Source: Pelosinus sp. IPA-1 (GTDB taxonomy: Bacteria > Bacillota > Negativicutes > DSM-13327). Taken from it: a stretch of DNA of 64,000 nucleotides. The stretch is from contig NZ_BSVC01000002.1 in assembly GCF_030269905.1 (NCBI RefSeq), positions 346,419 to 410,418 on the forward strand, in the 5' to 3' direction. Under the pieces are notes generated by a model. The model was not told the origin of the DNA and did not search any database. It saw nothing but the letters and a program-made list of their open reading frames with translations. Position 1 is the first letter of the stretch, and each line of letters opens with the position of its first letter. Shown here piece by piece: positions 18,838-27,703 of this stretch. A program made the translations under genes and the position numbers.

Positions 18838-18886
18838 AGGCTTATACTATGCTTTTAAAAGTGCGGTATAAGCCTTAGTCCTTTTT
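18838..18886 (+). terminator. Intrinsic terminator after hbd
   Basis: The stem AGGCTTATAC / GTATAAGCCT with an 18-nt loop is followed shortly by T5. Confidence 0.75.
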
Positions 18887-18901
18887 AAAAAAAAGAAAAA
18901 A

Positions 18902-18956
18902 ACCTCTTTAAGTTCGTTACATGGGGAAAAATTCATGTAGTTTTACTTAAAGAGGT
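18902..18956 (-). terminator. Hairpin in the chemoreceptor leader, terminator-like on the minus strand
   Basis: A perfect 12-bp inverted repeat (ACCTCTTTAAGT / ACTTAAAGAGGT) also contains an inner ACATG/CATGT pair. On the minus strand it runs straight into a long T-rich tract, so it could stop antisense transcripts. On the plus strand it lies in the 5' leader of the chemoreceptor, 27 nt before its start, and may affect translation. Confidence 0.55.
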
Positions 18957-18982
18957 ATTTGTATAAGGGTAGGAGGGGAAAT

Positions 18983-20710
18983 ATGAAAATAGGTAAAAAG
19001 ATTTCTTTATCATTGTCTGTAATGTTGATTTTCATACTAATTATGGGTGCCTATTCCTTCTGGTCAGCTCAAAACATTAAAAATGGTGTAGATGATATTC
19101 AGTCCAGTAATGCCAAAGCCATTATTTCCGCTAAGGCGGAAAATGAATACACAGGTGCGGTGTTAGAGATTAGGCGTTATATAGCCGATGGGGATGAAAA
19201 GTATAGTAAAAATTTCGCTGATAAATTAGATTCAGTCATTGAACTGGAAAAGCAGCTGATTGCCATAACCCCACAGGATAAACGGGAAGAGGTAGAAAAG
19301 CTTCTGGATGATACGGAAAAATATAAAAGTGGCGTAGTTTCAAGGTTAATCCCCGTATTGCGTGAACAATATAAGGAAAAGACAGCGGGTAATCAAGAAA
19401 AAGCCAATCAATATGCCCAAACGAGTGGTGCTATTACTCGTGAACTCACTCCTTTTGCCCAGTCAATACAAAAAACGCTGCATACAAGTGTTGATGAGAA
19501 CTCCAATATAGCGATTTTGGAAGTGAACAAGGTTAATAATAAAGTAGCTAGTACTGTATCGACAGCAATACTATTGAGTCTAGTTGCCCTTGTTTTTGGT
19601 GTAATTCTTAGCATCTACTTAACCAAGCAAGTGACTTCACCCGTTCGTAAGATTACTTTAGAGATAGATAAAATGGCAGAAGGTGATTTTACAGGGAAAG
19701 AAGATCCAGTTCTCAATGGAAAGACGGATGAATTTGGACATGTTGCAACTGCTATTTCCACAATGAAAGGAAATTTGAAAGGCCTTATTTTTAATGTTCA
19801 AGAGAAAACTAGGTCACTTTCAAATTATTCGGAGGAACTACATACGAGTGCTGAACAATCAGCGCAAGCATCGATGCAGGTTGCTGATTCGATTATGAAT
19901 GTGGTTTCAGGTACAGAGAAACAGGCAAAATCAGTGGAGATAACCTTATCAGTAGTTGAAAAAACATCAAAAGACCTTCGATTTGTAGCCAGCAATGCGA
20001 AACAGGCTTTGGATACATCGAATAGCGCCACACTAGCAGCCGTTGAAGGGGAAAAACTGATTAACTCCGCTCAGCAGCAAATGTCTAGTATCGAAAACAC
20101 GGTAGGCAGTTCGGCTAGCGTAGTAAGTAAGTTAGGTGAGCGCTCTAAGTATATTGGCCAGATTGTCGATACGATTACAGGAATCGCTGGTCAAACAAAT
20201 CTTCTTGCCTTGAATGCGGCGATTGAAGCGGCTCGTGCTGGAGACCAAGGGAGAGGTTTTGCGGTAGTTGCAGAAGAAGTACGAAAGCTGGCTGAGCAAT
20301 CGGAAGAGGCAGCAAAACAAATTGCCTTATTAATTGGTGAAATTCAGTCAGAAACACAGCAAGCAGTGATATCGATGCAGAACGGTACCGAGGAAGTAAA
20401 ATTAGGTGCCAGTGTAGTAGGTGATGCGGGAATTGCCTTTCAAAATATTATTAAACTAGTAAAAGATGTTTCGGTACAGGTGACGGAAATATCCCACGCT
20501 GGGGAACAAGTATTAGCGGATAGTCAGAATATTGTTGGCGCCGTCCGGGGTATCCATGAAGTAACACAGGATACTGGGGCTCAAACCCAAACCGTTTCTG
20601 CAGCCACTCAAGAGCAGACGGCTTCTATGGAAGAGATTGCAGCCACTAGCCGTAGTCTTACTACGATGGCTGAAGAACTCCAAGCGGCAGCATATAAGTT
20701 TAAAATCTAG
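18983..20710 (+). CDS. Methyl-accepting chemotaxis protein
   Basis: This 575-residue transmembrane chemoreceptor has a first membrane helix at about 8-27, a four-helix-bundle periplasmic/extracellular sensor (about 30-180), a second helix at about 183-207, HAMP at about 205-260, and a cytoplasmic signalling domain. The CheA/CheW-binding tip is [38 protein letters not shown]-like (tip near residue 410). ATG 18983 follows AGGAGG. Its placement between C4-acid genes suggests, without proof, that it senses an acid or related nutrient. Confidence 0.92.
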   Translation: [575 protein letters not shown]

Positions 20711-20723
20711 ATAGTAGAATAAT

Positions 20724-20763
20724 AAAGGACCTCTTACCATCCTTGGATAGTAGAGGTCCTTTT
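20724..20763. terminator. Bidirectional terminator between the chemoreceptor and phaJ
   Basis: The arms AAAGGACCTCT / AGAGGTCCTTT are flanked by T-rich sequence on the plus side and A/T-rich sequence on the other, separating two convergent genes. Confidence 0.8.
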
Positions 20764-20779
20764 CTAATCATATAAGTCT

Positions 20780-21196
20780 TTATTTCTTCATGACAGTCGC
20801 TTTACCGTCAATCACGATGGTTCCATCTTGATTGGTAACGAAGGTTCTGAGAATCAAGCGATTTTTTGCTTCGATTTTTTCAATCACTTCAACGGTAGCA
20901 GTTACTGTATCACCGATTTTTACAGGAGCTTTGAAAGCGAGTTCTTGTCCCATGTAAATTGTATTTGCGCCAGGTAGGGTAGTACCAAGTACAGCGGATA
21001 TAAAGCCTGCAGATAACATACCATGGGCAATACGCTCTTTAAACATGCTACTTTTAGCAAATTCTGCATTCACGTGCACAGGATTGAAATCTCCAGTAAG
21101 ACCAGCGAAAGTATATACATCATACTCCGATACGGTTTTAGACATGCTGGCTTTGTCGCCAACTTGAATATCTACAAACTTTACATCTTGTATCAT
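20780..21196 (-). CDS. phaJ: MaoC-like (R)-specific enoyl-CoA hydratase
   Basis: This 138-residue single hot-dog hydratase of the PhaJ/MaoC type interconverts crotonyl-CoA and (R)-3-hydroxybutyryl-CoA. The catalytic dyad lies in FAGLTGDFNPVHVNAEFA (Asp/His), followed by ERIAHGMLSAGF. ATG 21196 was preferred to the GTG three codons upstream because the AGAGGG ribosome site sits 8 nt before the ATG and touches the GTG. It shares a transcript with the permease upstream (24-nt gap). Stereochemistry differs from the (S) product of Hbd, so it probably handles (R)-3-hydroxybutyrate. Confidence 0.88.
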   Translation of the reverse strand: MIQDVKFVDIQVGDKASMSKTVSEYDVYTFAGLTGDFNPVHVNAEFAKSSMFKERIAHGMLSAGFISAVLGTTLPGANTIYMGQELAFKAPVKIGDTVTATVEVIEKIEAKNRLILRTFVTNQDGTIVIDGKATVMKK

Positions 21197-21220
21197 GGAA
21201 AACACCCTCTCTTATTTTTT

Positions 21221-22618
21221 TTATAGGATTCCCGTGGTAGTGTGAAGTAAGATGATCACAAATACCATGAAAGTTTTTAACATAGTCAGTACAAAAATAT
21301 CGCCATAGGAGTCTTTATGAGTCATTCCGCAAACAGCAAGCAATGTGATTACTGCACCATTATGAGGTAATGTATCCATACCGCCAGAGGCCATGGAAGC
21401 TACTCTGTGCAGAATCTCAGGAGACATACCAATGGAGTTTGCCCAAGCTAACCAATCTTTAGCCATTAAGTCTAAAGCGATGGACATACCACCAGAGGCG
21501 GAACCAGTAACACCTGCCAAAATATTTACCGTTACTGCTTCTGATACTAAAGGTGAGCCGCCTACTTTAATACTCATTAAAGCGCTGGAAATGTTTTTGA
21601 AACCGGAAAGGGAAGAAATTACGTTGCCATAACCAACTTCGGATGCAGTGTTCATAATTGCTAACAAGGAACCGATTGCTCCAGCATTTAAAGATTTTGC
21701 TAAAATGCCTTTACCCAAGTTGTTCCAACCAAGAGCAATTGCTAATAAGATACCAGACACTAGGGCAATAATGAGTGACCAGATACTAATAACATTTTTA
21801 ATCGCTGGTGCAGTTAAAGGAAGTTTCATTGCTTGGAAAGGTGCAAGCATATTAGGATCCCATGTGAAGATTTGTGTCATAACATAGTTTACAACGAGTA
21901 CTGTTAACAAAGGCAGAATGGCAATTTGTAAGGATGGTAATTTAGACGAAGCTGATACTTCAGGCTCGTTTAAGGTATGTGCGCCATATCCTTCACCACG
22001 GTCTGCAGCTTGTTTGCGACGACGCTCAAGCCATGTAACGCCCAAAGCAAAGATCAGGGAACCGCCGATAAGACCTAAGATTGGTGCTGCATAAATGTTA
22101 GTACCAAAAAAGTTAGTTGGGATTAGATTTTGAATTTGTGGGGTACCAGGTATGCAGTCCATAGTTGCAGTAAATGCTCCTAAGGCAATGGTAGCTGGCA
22201 ATAATCTTTTCGGAATATCAGCTTCTTTGAATAATGCAGAAGCAAAAGGATATACTGCGAATACTACTACGAATAAGCTTACGCCGCCGTAAGTAAGTGC
22301 TGCTCCAGCAAGAACAACGGCTAAGATAGCTCGTTCTTTTCCTAAGGTTTTCATAATTGAGTGAGCAATCCCTTTTGCAAGGCCCGTGTCTTCCATAATT
22401 TTACCGAAAACGGCACCTAATAAGAAAACCGGGAAAAAGGATTTAATATACGTGACTGCTTTTGCCATAAATAGTTCCGTATAAGCTGGCATTAATGGTA
22501 GTCCAGATAGAGATGCTGCTAATAATGCAAATACAGGAGCAAATAGGATAACGGAAAAACCTCTATACGCAAAAAACATTAATAGAAATAAACTTAAGAT
22601 AATACCTACTACTTCCAC
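21221..22618 (-). CDS. GntP-family permease, likely for a short-chain (hydroxy)acid
   Basis: This 465-residue polytopic inner-membrane protein has about 12 hydrophobic segments and GntP-type motifs (GASGSASGGMSIAL-like TGSASGGMSIAL; SMASGGMDTLPHNGAVITLL). GntP relatives carry gluconate or D-3-hydroxybutyrate. Its operon mate is PhaJ and it lies next to the C4 acyl-CoA operon, so 3-hydroxybutyrate or a similar acid is the best guess. It is preceded on its own strand by a -24/-12 promoter and two candidate activator sites. Confidence 0.82.
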   Translation of the reverse strand: MEVVGIILSLFLLMFFAYRGFSVILFAPVFALLAASLSGLPLMPAYTELFMAKAVTYIKSFFPVFLLGAVFGKIMEDTGLAKGIAHSIMKTLGKERAILAVVLAGAALTYGGVSLFVVVFAVYPFASALFKEADIPKRLLPATIALGAFTATMDCIPGTPQIQNLIPTNFFGTNIYAAPILGLIGGSLIFALGVTWLERRRKQAADRGEGYGAHTLNEPEVSASSKLPSLQIAILPLLTVLVVNYVMTQIFTWDPNMLAPFQAMKLPLTAPAIKNVISIWSLIIALVSGILLAIALGWNNLGKGILAKSLNAGAIGSLLAIMNTASEVGYGNVISSLSGFKNISSALMSIKVGGSPLVSEAVTVNILAGVTGSASGGMSIALDLMAKDWLAWANSIGMSPEILHRVASMASGGMDTLPHNGAVITLLAVCGMTHKDSYGDIFVLTMLKTFMVFVIILLHTTTGIL

Positions 22619-22701
22619 AACAATGACCTCCTCAATTATTTTGCTCTAATTTTTAAAAGTTAGCTATATAGATAAGCCTCCTTTCGTTATAATTAGATAT
22701 A

Positions 22702-22717
22702 TGCAAATTTTATGCCA
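22702..22717 (-). promoter_or_regulatory. Sigma-54 (-24/-12) promoter of the permease-phaJ operon
   Basis: On the minus strand TTGGCATAAAATTTGCA has 10 nt between GG and GC and differs from the promoter at 11684 only in the spacer. It is about 85 nt before the permease start. Confidence 0.78.
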
Positions 22718-22778
22718 ATTCAAATTATGGCGAAAATTACTCTGAATTGCTAATAATAAGAAGAATTCAAATATATAA

Positions 22779-22796
22779 ATGTACATAAAGATAGAC
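22779..22796 (-). promoter_or_regulatory. Candidate sigma-54 activator site, copy d
   Basis: The minus strand reads GTCTATC-N5-GTACAT, about 65 nt upstream of the permease -24 element. It matches copy c at both half-sites with identical spacing. A degenerate additional copy may lie at about 22800-22817. Apart from these sites and the -24/-12 promoter, 22619-23021 shows only AT-rich sequence. Confidence 0.58.
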
Positions 22797-22939
22797 AATA
22801 TGTATAAAAAAAGAGACATACATTAAAAAAAAGGCAAACTTAAAAACAATACATTATCCTTTGGAATCTCTGAAATTTGCAGTATAGAGAATCCTGTAGC
22901 ATAGATTGTATCGTAAAAAAGTGTTGCTTTATTAATTAT

Positions 22940-22957
22940 GTCTATGAATGAGTACAT
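22940..22957 (+). promoter_or_regulatory. Candidate sigma-54 activator site, copy c
   Basis: GTCTATG-N5-GTACAT lies within TTATGT-N12-ACATAA, a dyad. It is 65 nt upstream of the activator gene and about 220 nt upstream of the permease promoter, so it may serve autoregulation and permease activation together. Confidence 0.55.
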
Positions 22958-23021
22958 AAAATAGCAGGAATAATAGAACAAATGTCTAATGAGCTTATTA
23001 AGAGGATTTCTGGAGGTGGGT

Positions 23022-25115
23022 ATGCGCGTAAAAGAATTAATGAAAAAACATATAGTAACGGTGTTACCTACGATGACATTACACCAAGCTGCAGTTGTTC
23101 TTAGCGCTGCTGGTGCAGATCAGGCCTTTGTTGTGAATAATGAAGGGCAATTCGTTGGTTTAATTAACCAGATGGGATTTATCAAGGCGTTAGCGAATAG
23201 GGATACAATGAAGAAGTCTGTCCAGGATATTATAACCAATAATGTTGTTTCCTTGTCCCCTACTAGGCGTATAAATAATGATTTGGAAGAACAGTTTTCG
23301 GTGCATCAGTGCAACTCATTTCCAGTCGTTGATGCACTGAATCGTCCATTAGGAATCTTGTGGCGGACAGATGTAGTTACCTATTTATCAGAGCAGTCAC
23401 AATTTTTGGCAGAAGAGCTGCATGCCATTGTCGACTCTCTTTATAATGGAGTAACGGCTGTTAATTCCGAAGGAATTGTTACCTTATTTAATGCCGCTGC
23501 GGAAACCATTACAGGGCTAAATGCAGAGGTTGTCATTGGGCATCATGTTGATGATGTATTACCCAATACAGGTCTTAGCAGGGTTTTAGAGACTCGTTTA
23601 GCGGAAATCAATCAGCAGCAAAATATCGGTAACTGTAAAATAATTACCAACCGGTCTCCGATTCTCAGTCATAACAAGGTGATTGGATCTGTAGCCGTGT
23701 TTCAAGATATAACGGAACTGCAAAACGTAGCTGCGGAACTAGAAAATGTTAAAAGTTTAAAAAGTACATTAGAATCTGCTATTGAAAGTATTTTTGAGGG
23801 AATTGTAATCGTCAATCGCACTGGTAAAATCACAATGATTAATCAAGCCTATTGTGATTTTTTAGGTGTTGACCGGGCAAAAGTAATTGGAAAACCAGTT
23901 GTCGATATTATCCCTAATACTCGTATGCACGTTGTTGCCCAAGATGGTAAGGCTGAAATTACGGATATTCAACGCATCAACCAGCATAATTGTGTTGTTA
24001 CCCGTATTCCTATTGTAAAAGATGGTGAAACAGTCGGGGCAGTAGGGAAAGTTGTTTTTAAAGATGTTAAGGATCTTAAAATATTATCGAATAAATTAAA
24101 TAAGTTAGAACTTGAGGTAGAGTATTATAAGGAAGAGTTACGAAAAGTGTACGGTGGGAAATACACTTTTGAAAGCATTATTGGTGAAAACGAAAAGATG
24201 CAGTGGCTTAAATCCATCGCAGTAAAAGCAGCAAAAGGCAATTCCACGGTACTCATTTTAGGGGAAAGCGGCACTGGTAAAGAGGTATTTGCTCAGGCCA
24301 TTCACAATGAAAGCAGAAGAAATAAAGGTGCTTTTATTAAGGTGAATTGTGCTGCCTTACCAGAAAACCTTCTAGAAACAGAATTGTTTGGTTATGATGA
24401 AGGTGCCTTTACGGGAGCTAAAAAGGGCGGGAAACCTGGGAAATTCGAATTGGCAAATGGAGGTACTATTTTTCTTGATGAGATTGGTGATATGCCAATT
24501 TCTATGCAGGTTAAGCTGCTTAGGGTATTGCAGGAAAGAGAATTCGAACGGGTCGGAGGGACGAAAACAATTTCCTTAGACCTACGAGTGATCGCTGCCA
24601 CCAATCGGGATTTGACGAAGATGATTGAGCAAGGTGCTTTCCGTCAGGATTTGTACTATCGCTTAGATATTATATCTTTAGCCATTCCTCCTCTAAGGGA
24701 AAGAGTGGGAGATATACCAGCGTTATGTGATTTGCTGCTCAAAAAAATCAATAAGCAAGTACAGCATTGCGTTGAGGGAGTTTCTGAGGCAGCTTTAGGA
24801 TTGCTAATGGATTATAGATGGCCGGGTAATGTTCGGGAGTTGGAAAACATTCTAGAGCGAGCAGTAAATTTAATCGATGAAGATGAGATTTTGATTAAAC
24901 CAGAGCATTTGCCACCTATCGTCAAGAAAATTGGTAAAGTGAAAGAGCAAATGGAGAATGCCGATAATTTAGCGGACATGTTAGGTGATACAGAAAAACA
25001 AGCAATTTTAAAGGCATTAGAGGAAGCTGGTGGCAATAAGAGCAAAGCAGCTAAAATCTTAGGTATTCATCGATCTGGTTTTTATCAAAAGTTGCAAAAG
25101 TATAATATTAAGTAG
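23022..25115 (+). CDS. Sigma-54-dependent transcriptional activator (CBS-PAS-PAS-AAA+-Fis)
   Basis: This 697-residue enhancer-binding protein has two N-terminal CBS repeats (about 1-120), two PAS domains (about 130-240 and 255-360), an AAA+ core with Walker A GESGTGKE near 414 and GAFTGA at 461-466 (the sigma-54 contact loop), Walker B FLDEIGDM, and a Fis-type helix-turn-helix at the end ([20 protein letters not shown]). ATG 23022 follows GGAGGTGGG; an upstream in-frame start at 22989 lacks a ribosome site. CBS and PAS domains suggest sensing of a nucleotide and a small ligand or redox state. It lies divergent to the permease and is the obvious activator of both -24/-12 promoters here. Confidence 0.92.
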   Translation: MRVKELMKKHIVTVLPTMTLHQAAVVLSAAGADQAFVVNNEGQFVGLINQMGFIKALANRDTMKKSVQDIITNNVVSLSPTRRINNDLEEQFSVHQCNSFPVVDALNRPLGILWRTDVVTYLSEQSQFLAEELHAIVDSLYNGVTAVNSEGIVTLFNAAAETITGLNAEVVIGHHVDDVLPNTGLSRVLETRLAEINQQQNIGNCKIITNRSPILSHNKVIGSVAVFQDITELQNVAAELENVKSLKSTLESAIESIFEGIVIVNRTGKITMINQAYCDFLGVDRAKVIGKPVVDIIPNTRMHVVAQDGKAEITDIQRINQHNCVVTRIPIVKDGETVGAVGKVVFKDVKDLKILSNKLNKLELEVEYYKEELRKVYGGKYTFESIIGENEKMQWLKSIAVKAAKGNSTVLILGESGTGKEVFAQAIHNESRRNKGAFIKVNCAALPENLLETELFGYDEGAFTGAKKGGKPGKFELANGGTIFLDEIGDMPISMQVKLLRVLQEREFERVGGTKTISLDLRVIAATNRDLTKMIEQGAFRQDLYYRLDIISLAIPPLRERVGDIPALCDLLLKKINKQVQHCVEGVSEAALGLLMDYRWPGNVRELENILERAVNLIDEDEILIKPEHLPPIVKKIGKVKEQMENADNLADMLGDTEKQAILKALEEAGGNKSKAAKILGIHRSGFYQKLQKYNIK

Positions 25116-25141
25116 TTAGAAAATAATTTCGTAACAAAACG

Positions 25142-25170
25142 TTGACACATCCATAATATAGTGCTATAAT
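25142..25170 (+). promoter_or_regulatory. Consensus sigma-A promoter
   Basis: TTGACA and TATAAT are separated by exactly 17 nt, a perfect consensus promoter. The predicted start near 25177 leaves a leader of about 285 nt before the next gene. Confidence 0.85.
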
Positions 25171-25176
25171 GACAGA

Positions 25177-25463
25177 GATCAATATCGAAAGCTAAAGGCC
25201 GTCATATTTGACGGCCTATATTTATATGGTAGAATTACAATAGTTACTCAGCATGTTGGTGGCTGAACAATACAAAGAGTCAATTGTAAGTGAATGATTG
25301 GTAGATTAGAGTTGTTCTTTAAAAAAGAGTAATCATAAATCCTGTCTCTGCATATCCTATAGAGTGGTGGTAATGTTGATTAAGTACATAGTGTGTGAAA
25401 TTTACAAGGTGTGTTGTATATTAATTACCGCTATCAATTATAGGTTAGTAGGAGGATTTCAAG
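25177..25463 (+). other. Long untranslated leader with an early hairpin
   Basis: The leader from the consensus promoter to the 68-aa gene opens with a perfect 8-bp hairpin GGCCGTCA-TATT-TGACGGCC (25197-25216), about 20 nt from the predicted start. I do not recognise a known riboswitch. The remainder has no convincing reading frame with a ribosome site. It could be an attenuator, a small RNA or simply a leader. Confidence 0.45.
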
Positions 25464-25670
25464 ATGAAAATGGAACAACGTATTCAACAACTTTGCAAGA
25501 AGTTGCTGAACTTAGGCTATTACCCTTTCCAGGTGAAAAGCATTATGCAATTTGCTATTGGAAGCAGTAATATAGACGCAGCAAACAATGCTGACAAGCT
25601 TAAGCTAGTAAATGTCTTAGAAGACTATGAAAAGTTAGCACATAACTTTTCACTTGCATATAGTAAGTAA
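25464..25670 (+). CDS. Small conserved-looking protein (68 aa), unrecognised
   Basis: The 68-residue soluble-looking protein contains FQVKSIMQFAIGSSNIDAANNADKLKLVNVLEDYEKLAHNF, predicted mostly helical, with a single Cys. It has an excellent AGGAGG ribosome site, its own perfect terminator and a consensus promoter 290 nt upstream, so it is very likely expressed strongly. I do not recognise a family and assign no function. It stands alone between the activator and the ABC-F gene. Confidence 0.7.
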   Translation: MKMEQRIQQLCKKLLNLGYYPFQVKSIMQFAIGSSNIDAANNADKLKLVNVLEDYEKLAHNFSLAYSK

Positions 25671-25698
25671 ATAAAGAGCCTTTTGGGCTCTTTATTTC
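25669..25698 (+). terminator. Intrinsic terminator after the 68-aa gene
   Basis: The perfect stem AAATAAAGAGCC / GGCTCTTTATTT has a 5-nt loop and overlaps the stop codon region. Confidence 0.85.
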
Positions 25699-25760
25699 TG
25701 TTAATTTAAGGATCAAGCAAATTCTATGTGCCATTTTAAAAAAGGAAGGCTGATAAAAAC

Positions 25761-27353
25761 ATGATTAGTACAAGTGGTTTAACGTTGCGGTATGGAAAAA
25801 GGGCATTATTTGAGGATGTCAATATAAAATTCACTCCAGGTAATTGTTATGGCCTAATTGGTGCGAATGGTACAGGAAAATCGACTTTCTTAAAAATCTT
25901 ATCTGGTGAAATTGAGCCAAATTCTGGTGAAGTTATTATTTCAGCAGGTGAACGCTTAGCTGTATTAAAACAAAATCATTATGAATTTGATGAGTTTGAT
26001 GTTTTAAAGACAGTTATCATGGGACATGCAAGACTGTTTGAGATTATGGAAGCAAAAGAAGAATTGTATGCAAAAGCTGATTTTACAGATGAAGATGGTA
26101 TTAAAGTCGGTGAACTAGAAGGCGAATTTGCTGAACTAAATGGTTGGGATGCGGAAACTGAAGCTGCTAGAATGTTAACTGGTTTAGGAATTGGCGAAGA
26201 GTTTCATTATAAATTAATGAAAGATCTAAGCGGTAATGAAAAGGTCAGAGTACTATTAGCGCAAGCTTTATTTGGCAGCCCTGATATCTTACTTTTGGAT
26301 GAACCGACAAATCATCTTGACGTGGAATCCATTCGCTGGTTGGAAGAGTTCTTATACAATTTTGATAATACGGTTATTGTTGTATCCCATGACCGTCATT
26401 TCTTGAATAAAGTTTGTACTCATATAGCAGACATTGATTTTAGTCAAATTAAACTGTTTGTCGGTAACTATGATTTTTGGCAGCAGTCTAGTGAATTGGC
26501 CTTAAAAATGGCTAAGGAAGCTAATAAGAAGACAGAAGAAAAAATGAAAGACTTACAAACTTTTATTCAACGATTTAGTGCCAATGCTTCCAAATCGAAG
26601 CAAGCAACATCTCGTAGGAAACAGTTGGATAAGTTGACATTAGAAGATATTAAACCATCTTCCCGTAAATATCCTTATATTGCTTTTAAACCAGATCGAG
26701 AAGCTGGGGATCAACTGTTGACTGTTGAAAACCTTTGCAAAACCATCGATGGTGAAAAGGTATTAAACAATGTTAGTTTTGTAGTGACAAAAGCAGATAA
26801 GATTGCTTTTGTTGGTGCGAGCAGCTTGGCTAAAACTACACTCTTTAAAATTTTAATGGGTGAAATGGAAGCAGATAGTGGGGAATTTAAATGGGGTGTA
26901 ACCACTTCACAAGCCTATTTCCCTAGAGATAATGCGGAGTATTTTGACACGAACCTTAATCTTGTCGATTGGCTTAGACAGTTCTCAAAAGATCCGGATG
27001 AAACTTTTGTTCGCGGATTCTTAGGTCGCATGCTGTTCTCCGGCGAGGAAAGTCAGAAGGAAGCCAATGTACTATCCGGTGGTGAAAAAGTACGTTGTAT
27101 GCTGTCCAAAATGATGCTCAGCGGTGCCAATGTACTGATCTTTGATGAGCCTACCAATCACTTGGATTTGGAGTCAATCACTTCATTGAATAATGGGTTG
27201 ATTAGCTTTGAAGGTACTATGTTATTTGTTGCTCACGATCATGAATTCGTACAAACCATTGCGAATCGTATTATCGAGATTACAGAAGATGGCATTATTG
27301 ATAAACGCATGACGTATGATGAATATTTGGAAACAGTGGCAACTAGAAAATAA
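25761..27353 (+). CDS. ABC-F family ATPase (YbiT-like)
   Basis: This is a 530-residue protein of two ABC ATPase domains joined by a linker (about 250-310) and no membrane helices; ABC-F proteins act on ribosomes. Domain 1 has Walker A GANGTGKST (about 35-43), Walker B ILLLDEPTNHLD and an unusual signature LSGNEKVRVLLA in place of LSGGxxxR. Domain 2 has an atypical Walker A, GASSLAKTT, lacking two of the usual glycines, but a normal LSGGEKVRCMLS and LIFDEPTNHLD. Length and order fit the YbiT/Uup-like branch. It could be a translation factor or give ribosome protection; the sequence does not tell which. Confidence 0.88.
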   Translation: MISTSGLTLRYGKRALFEDVNIKFTPGNCYGLIGANGTGKSTFLKILSGEIEPNSGEVIISAGERLAVLKQNHYEFDEFDVLKTVIMGHARLFEIMEAKEELYAKADFTDEDGIKVGELEGEFAELNGWDAETEAARMLTGLGIGEEFHYKLMKDLSGNEKVRVLLAQALFGSPDILLLDEPTNHLDVESIRWLEEFLYNFDNTVIVVSHDRHFLNKVCTHIADIDFSQIKLFVGNYDFWQQSSELALKMAKEANKKTEEKMKDLQTFIQRFSANASKSKQATSRRKQLDKLTLEDIKPSSRKYPYIAFKPDREAGDQLLTVENLCKTIDGEKVLNNVSFVVTKADKIAFVGASSLAKTTLFKILMGEMEADSGEFKWGVTTSQAYFPRDNAEYFDTNLNLVDWLRQFSKDPDETFVRGFLGRMLFSGEESQKEANVLSGGEKVRCMLSKMMLSGANVLIFDEPTNHLDLESITSLNNGLISFEGTMLFVAHDHEFVQTIANRIIEITEDGIIDKRMTYDEYLETVATRK

Positions 27354-27377
27354 TTGCTGCGAGCGTGGTATTTAGGT

Positions 27378-27417
27378 AAAACACGTACTTCACTTACAAG
27401 TGAGGTGCGTGTTTTTA
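27378..27417 (+). terminator. Intrinsic terminator after the ABC-F gene
   Basis: A hairpin ACACGTACTTCACTT / AAGTGAGGTGCGTGT with two mismatches runs into T5ATTTTT. Confidence 0.82.
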
Positions 27418-27547
27418 TTTTTAGGGCAGTATGCAGGATTCTTTTCTTTACTGGGGAAAGCTGATATAGTAATAGTTTTTAATATAAAGTGGATATTGTT
27501 CCTATTTTTTGCATAAGGTAAAGATACTCAGGTTGTAAGTTAGGGAT

Positions 27548-27670
27548 AAAGAAGACTTGATTCAGATGGAGTTTTAACTCCATCTGAATCTTAGTCGCAC
27601 TTATCCAGGGACTTAGCCGCTCTTAACTCCTTATAGAAGCTGAGTTTTAGAGCGGTTTAGTCATCGGATA
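27548..27670 (+). repeat. Structured intergenic repeat, type 1 copy A
   Basis: It starts AAGAAGACTTG and contains a perfect hairpin GATTCAGATGGAGTT-TT-AACTCCATCTGAATC. A long interrupted helix follows: TTATCC, GACT and CCGCTCT pair with AGAGCGG, AGTC and GGATA, with 3x3 internal loops between. Copy B lies at 29405-29546, so the two flank the DUF885 gene. The stretch 27418-27547 between the terminator and this repeat shows nothing else. Confidence 0.85.
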
Positions 27671-27703
27671 TAGTTAGATTTGATAAGTAGGGGGCGAATT
27701 GTA

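Noticed and set aside
22862-22885. A possible third sigma-54 promoter (TTTGGAATCTC...TTTGCAG) upstream of the activator gene
   Set aside because: The distance between GG and GC is 14 nt rather than 10, so it does not fit the -24/-12 geometry.
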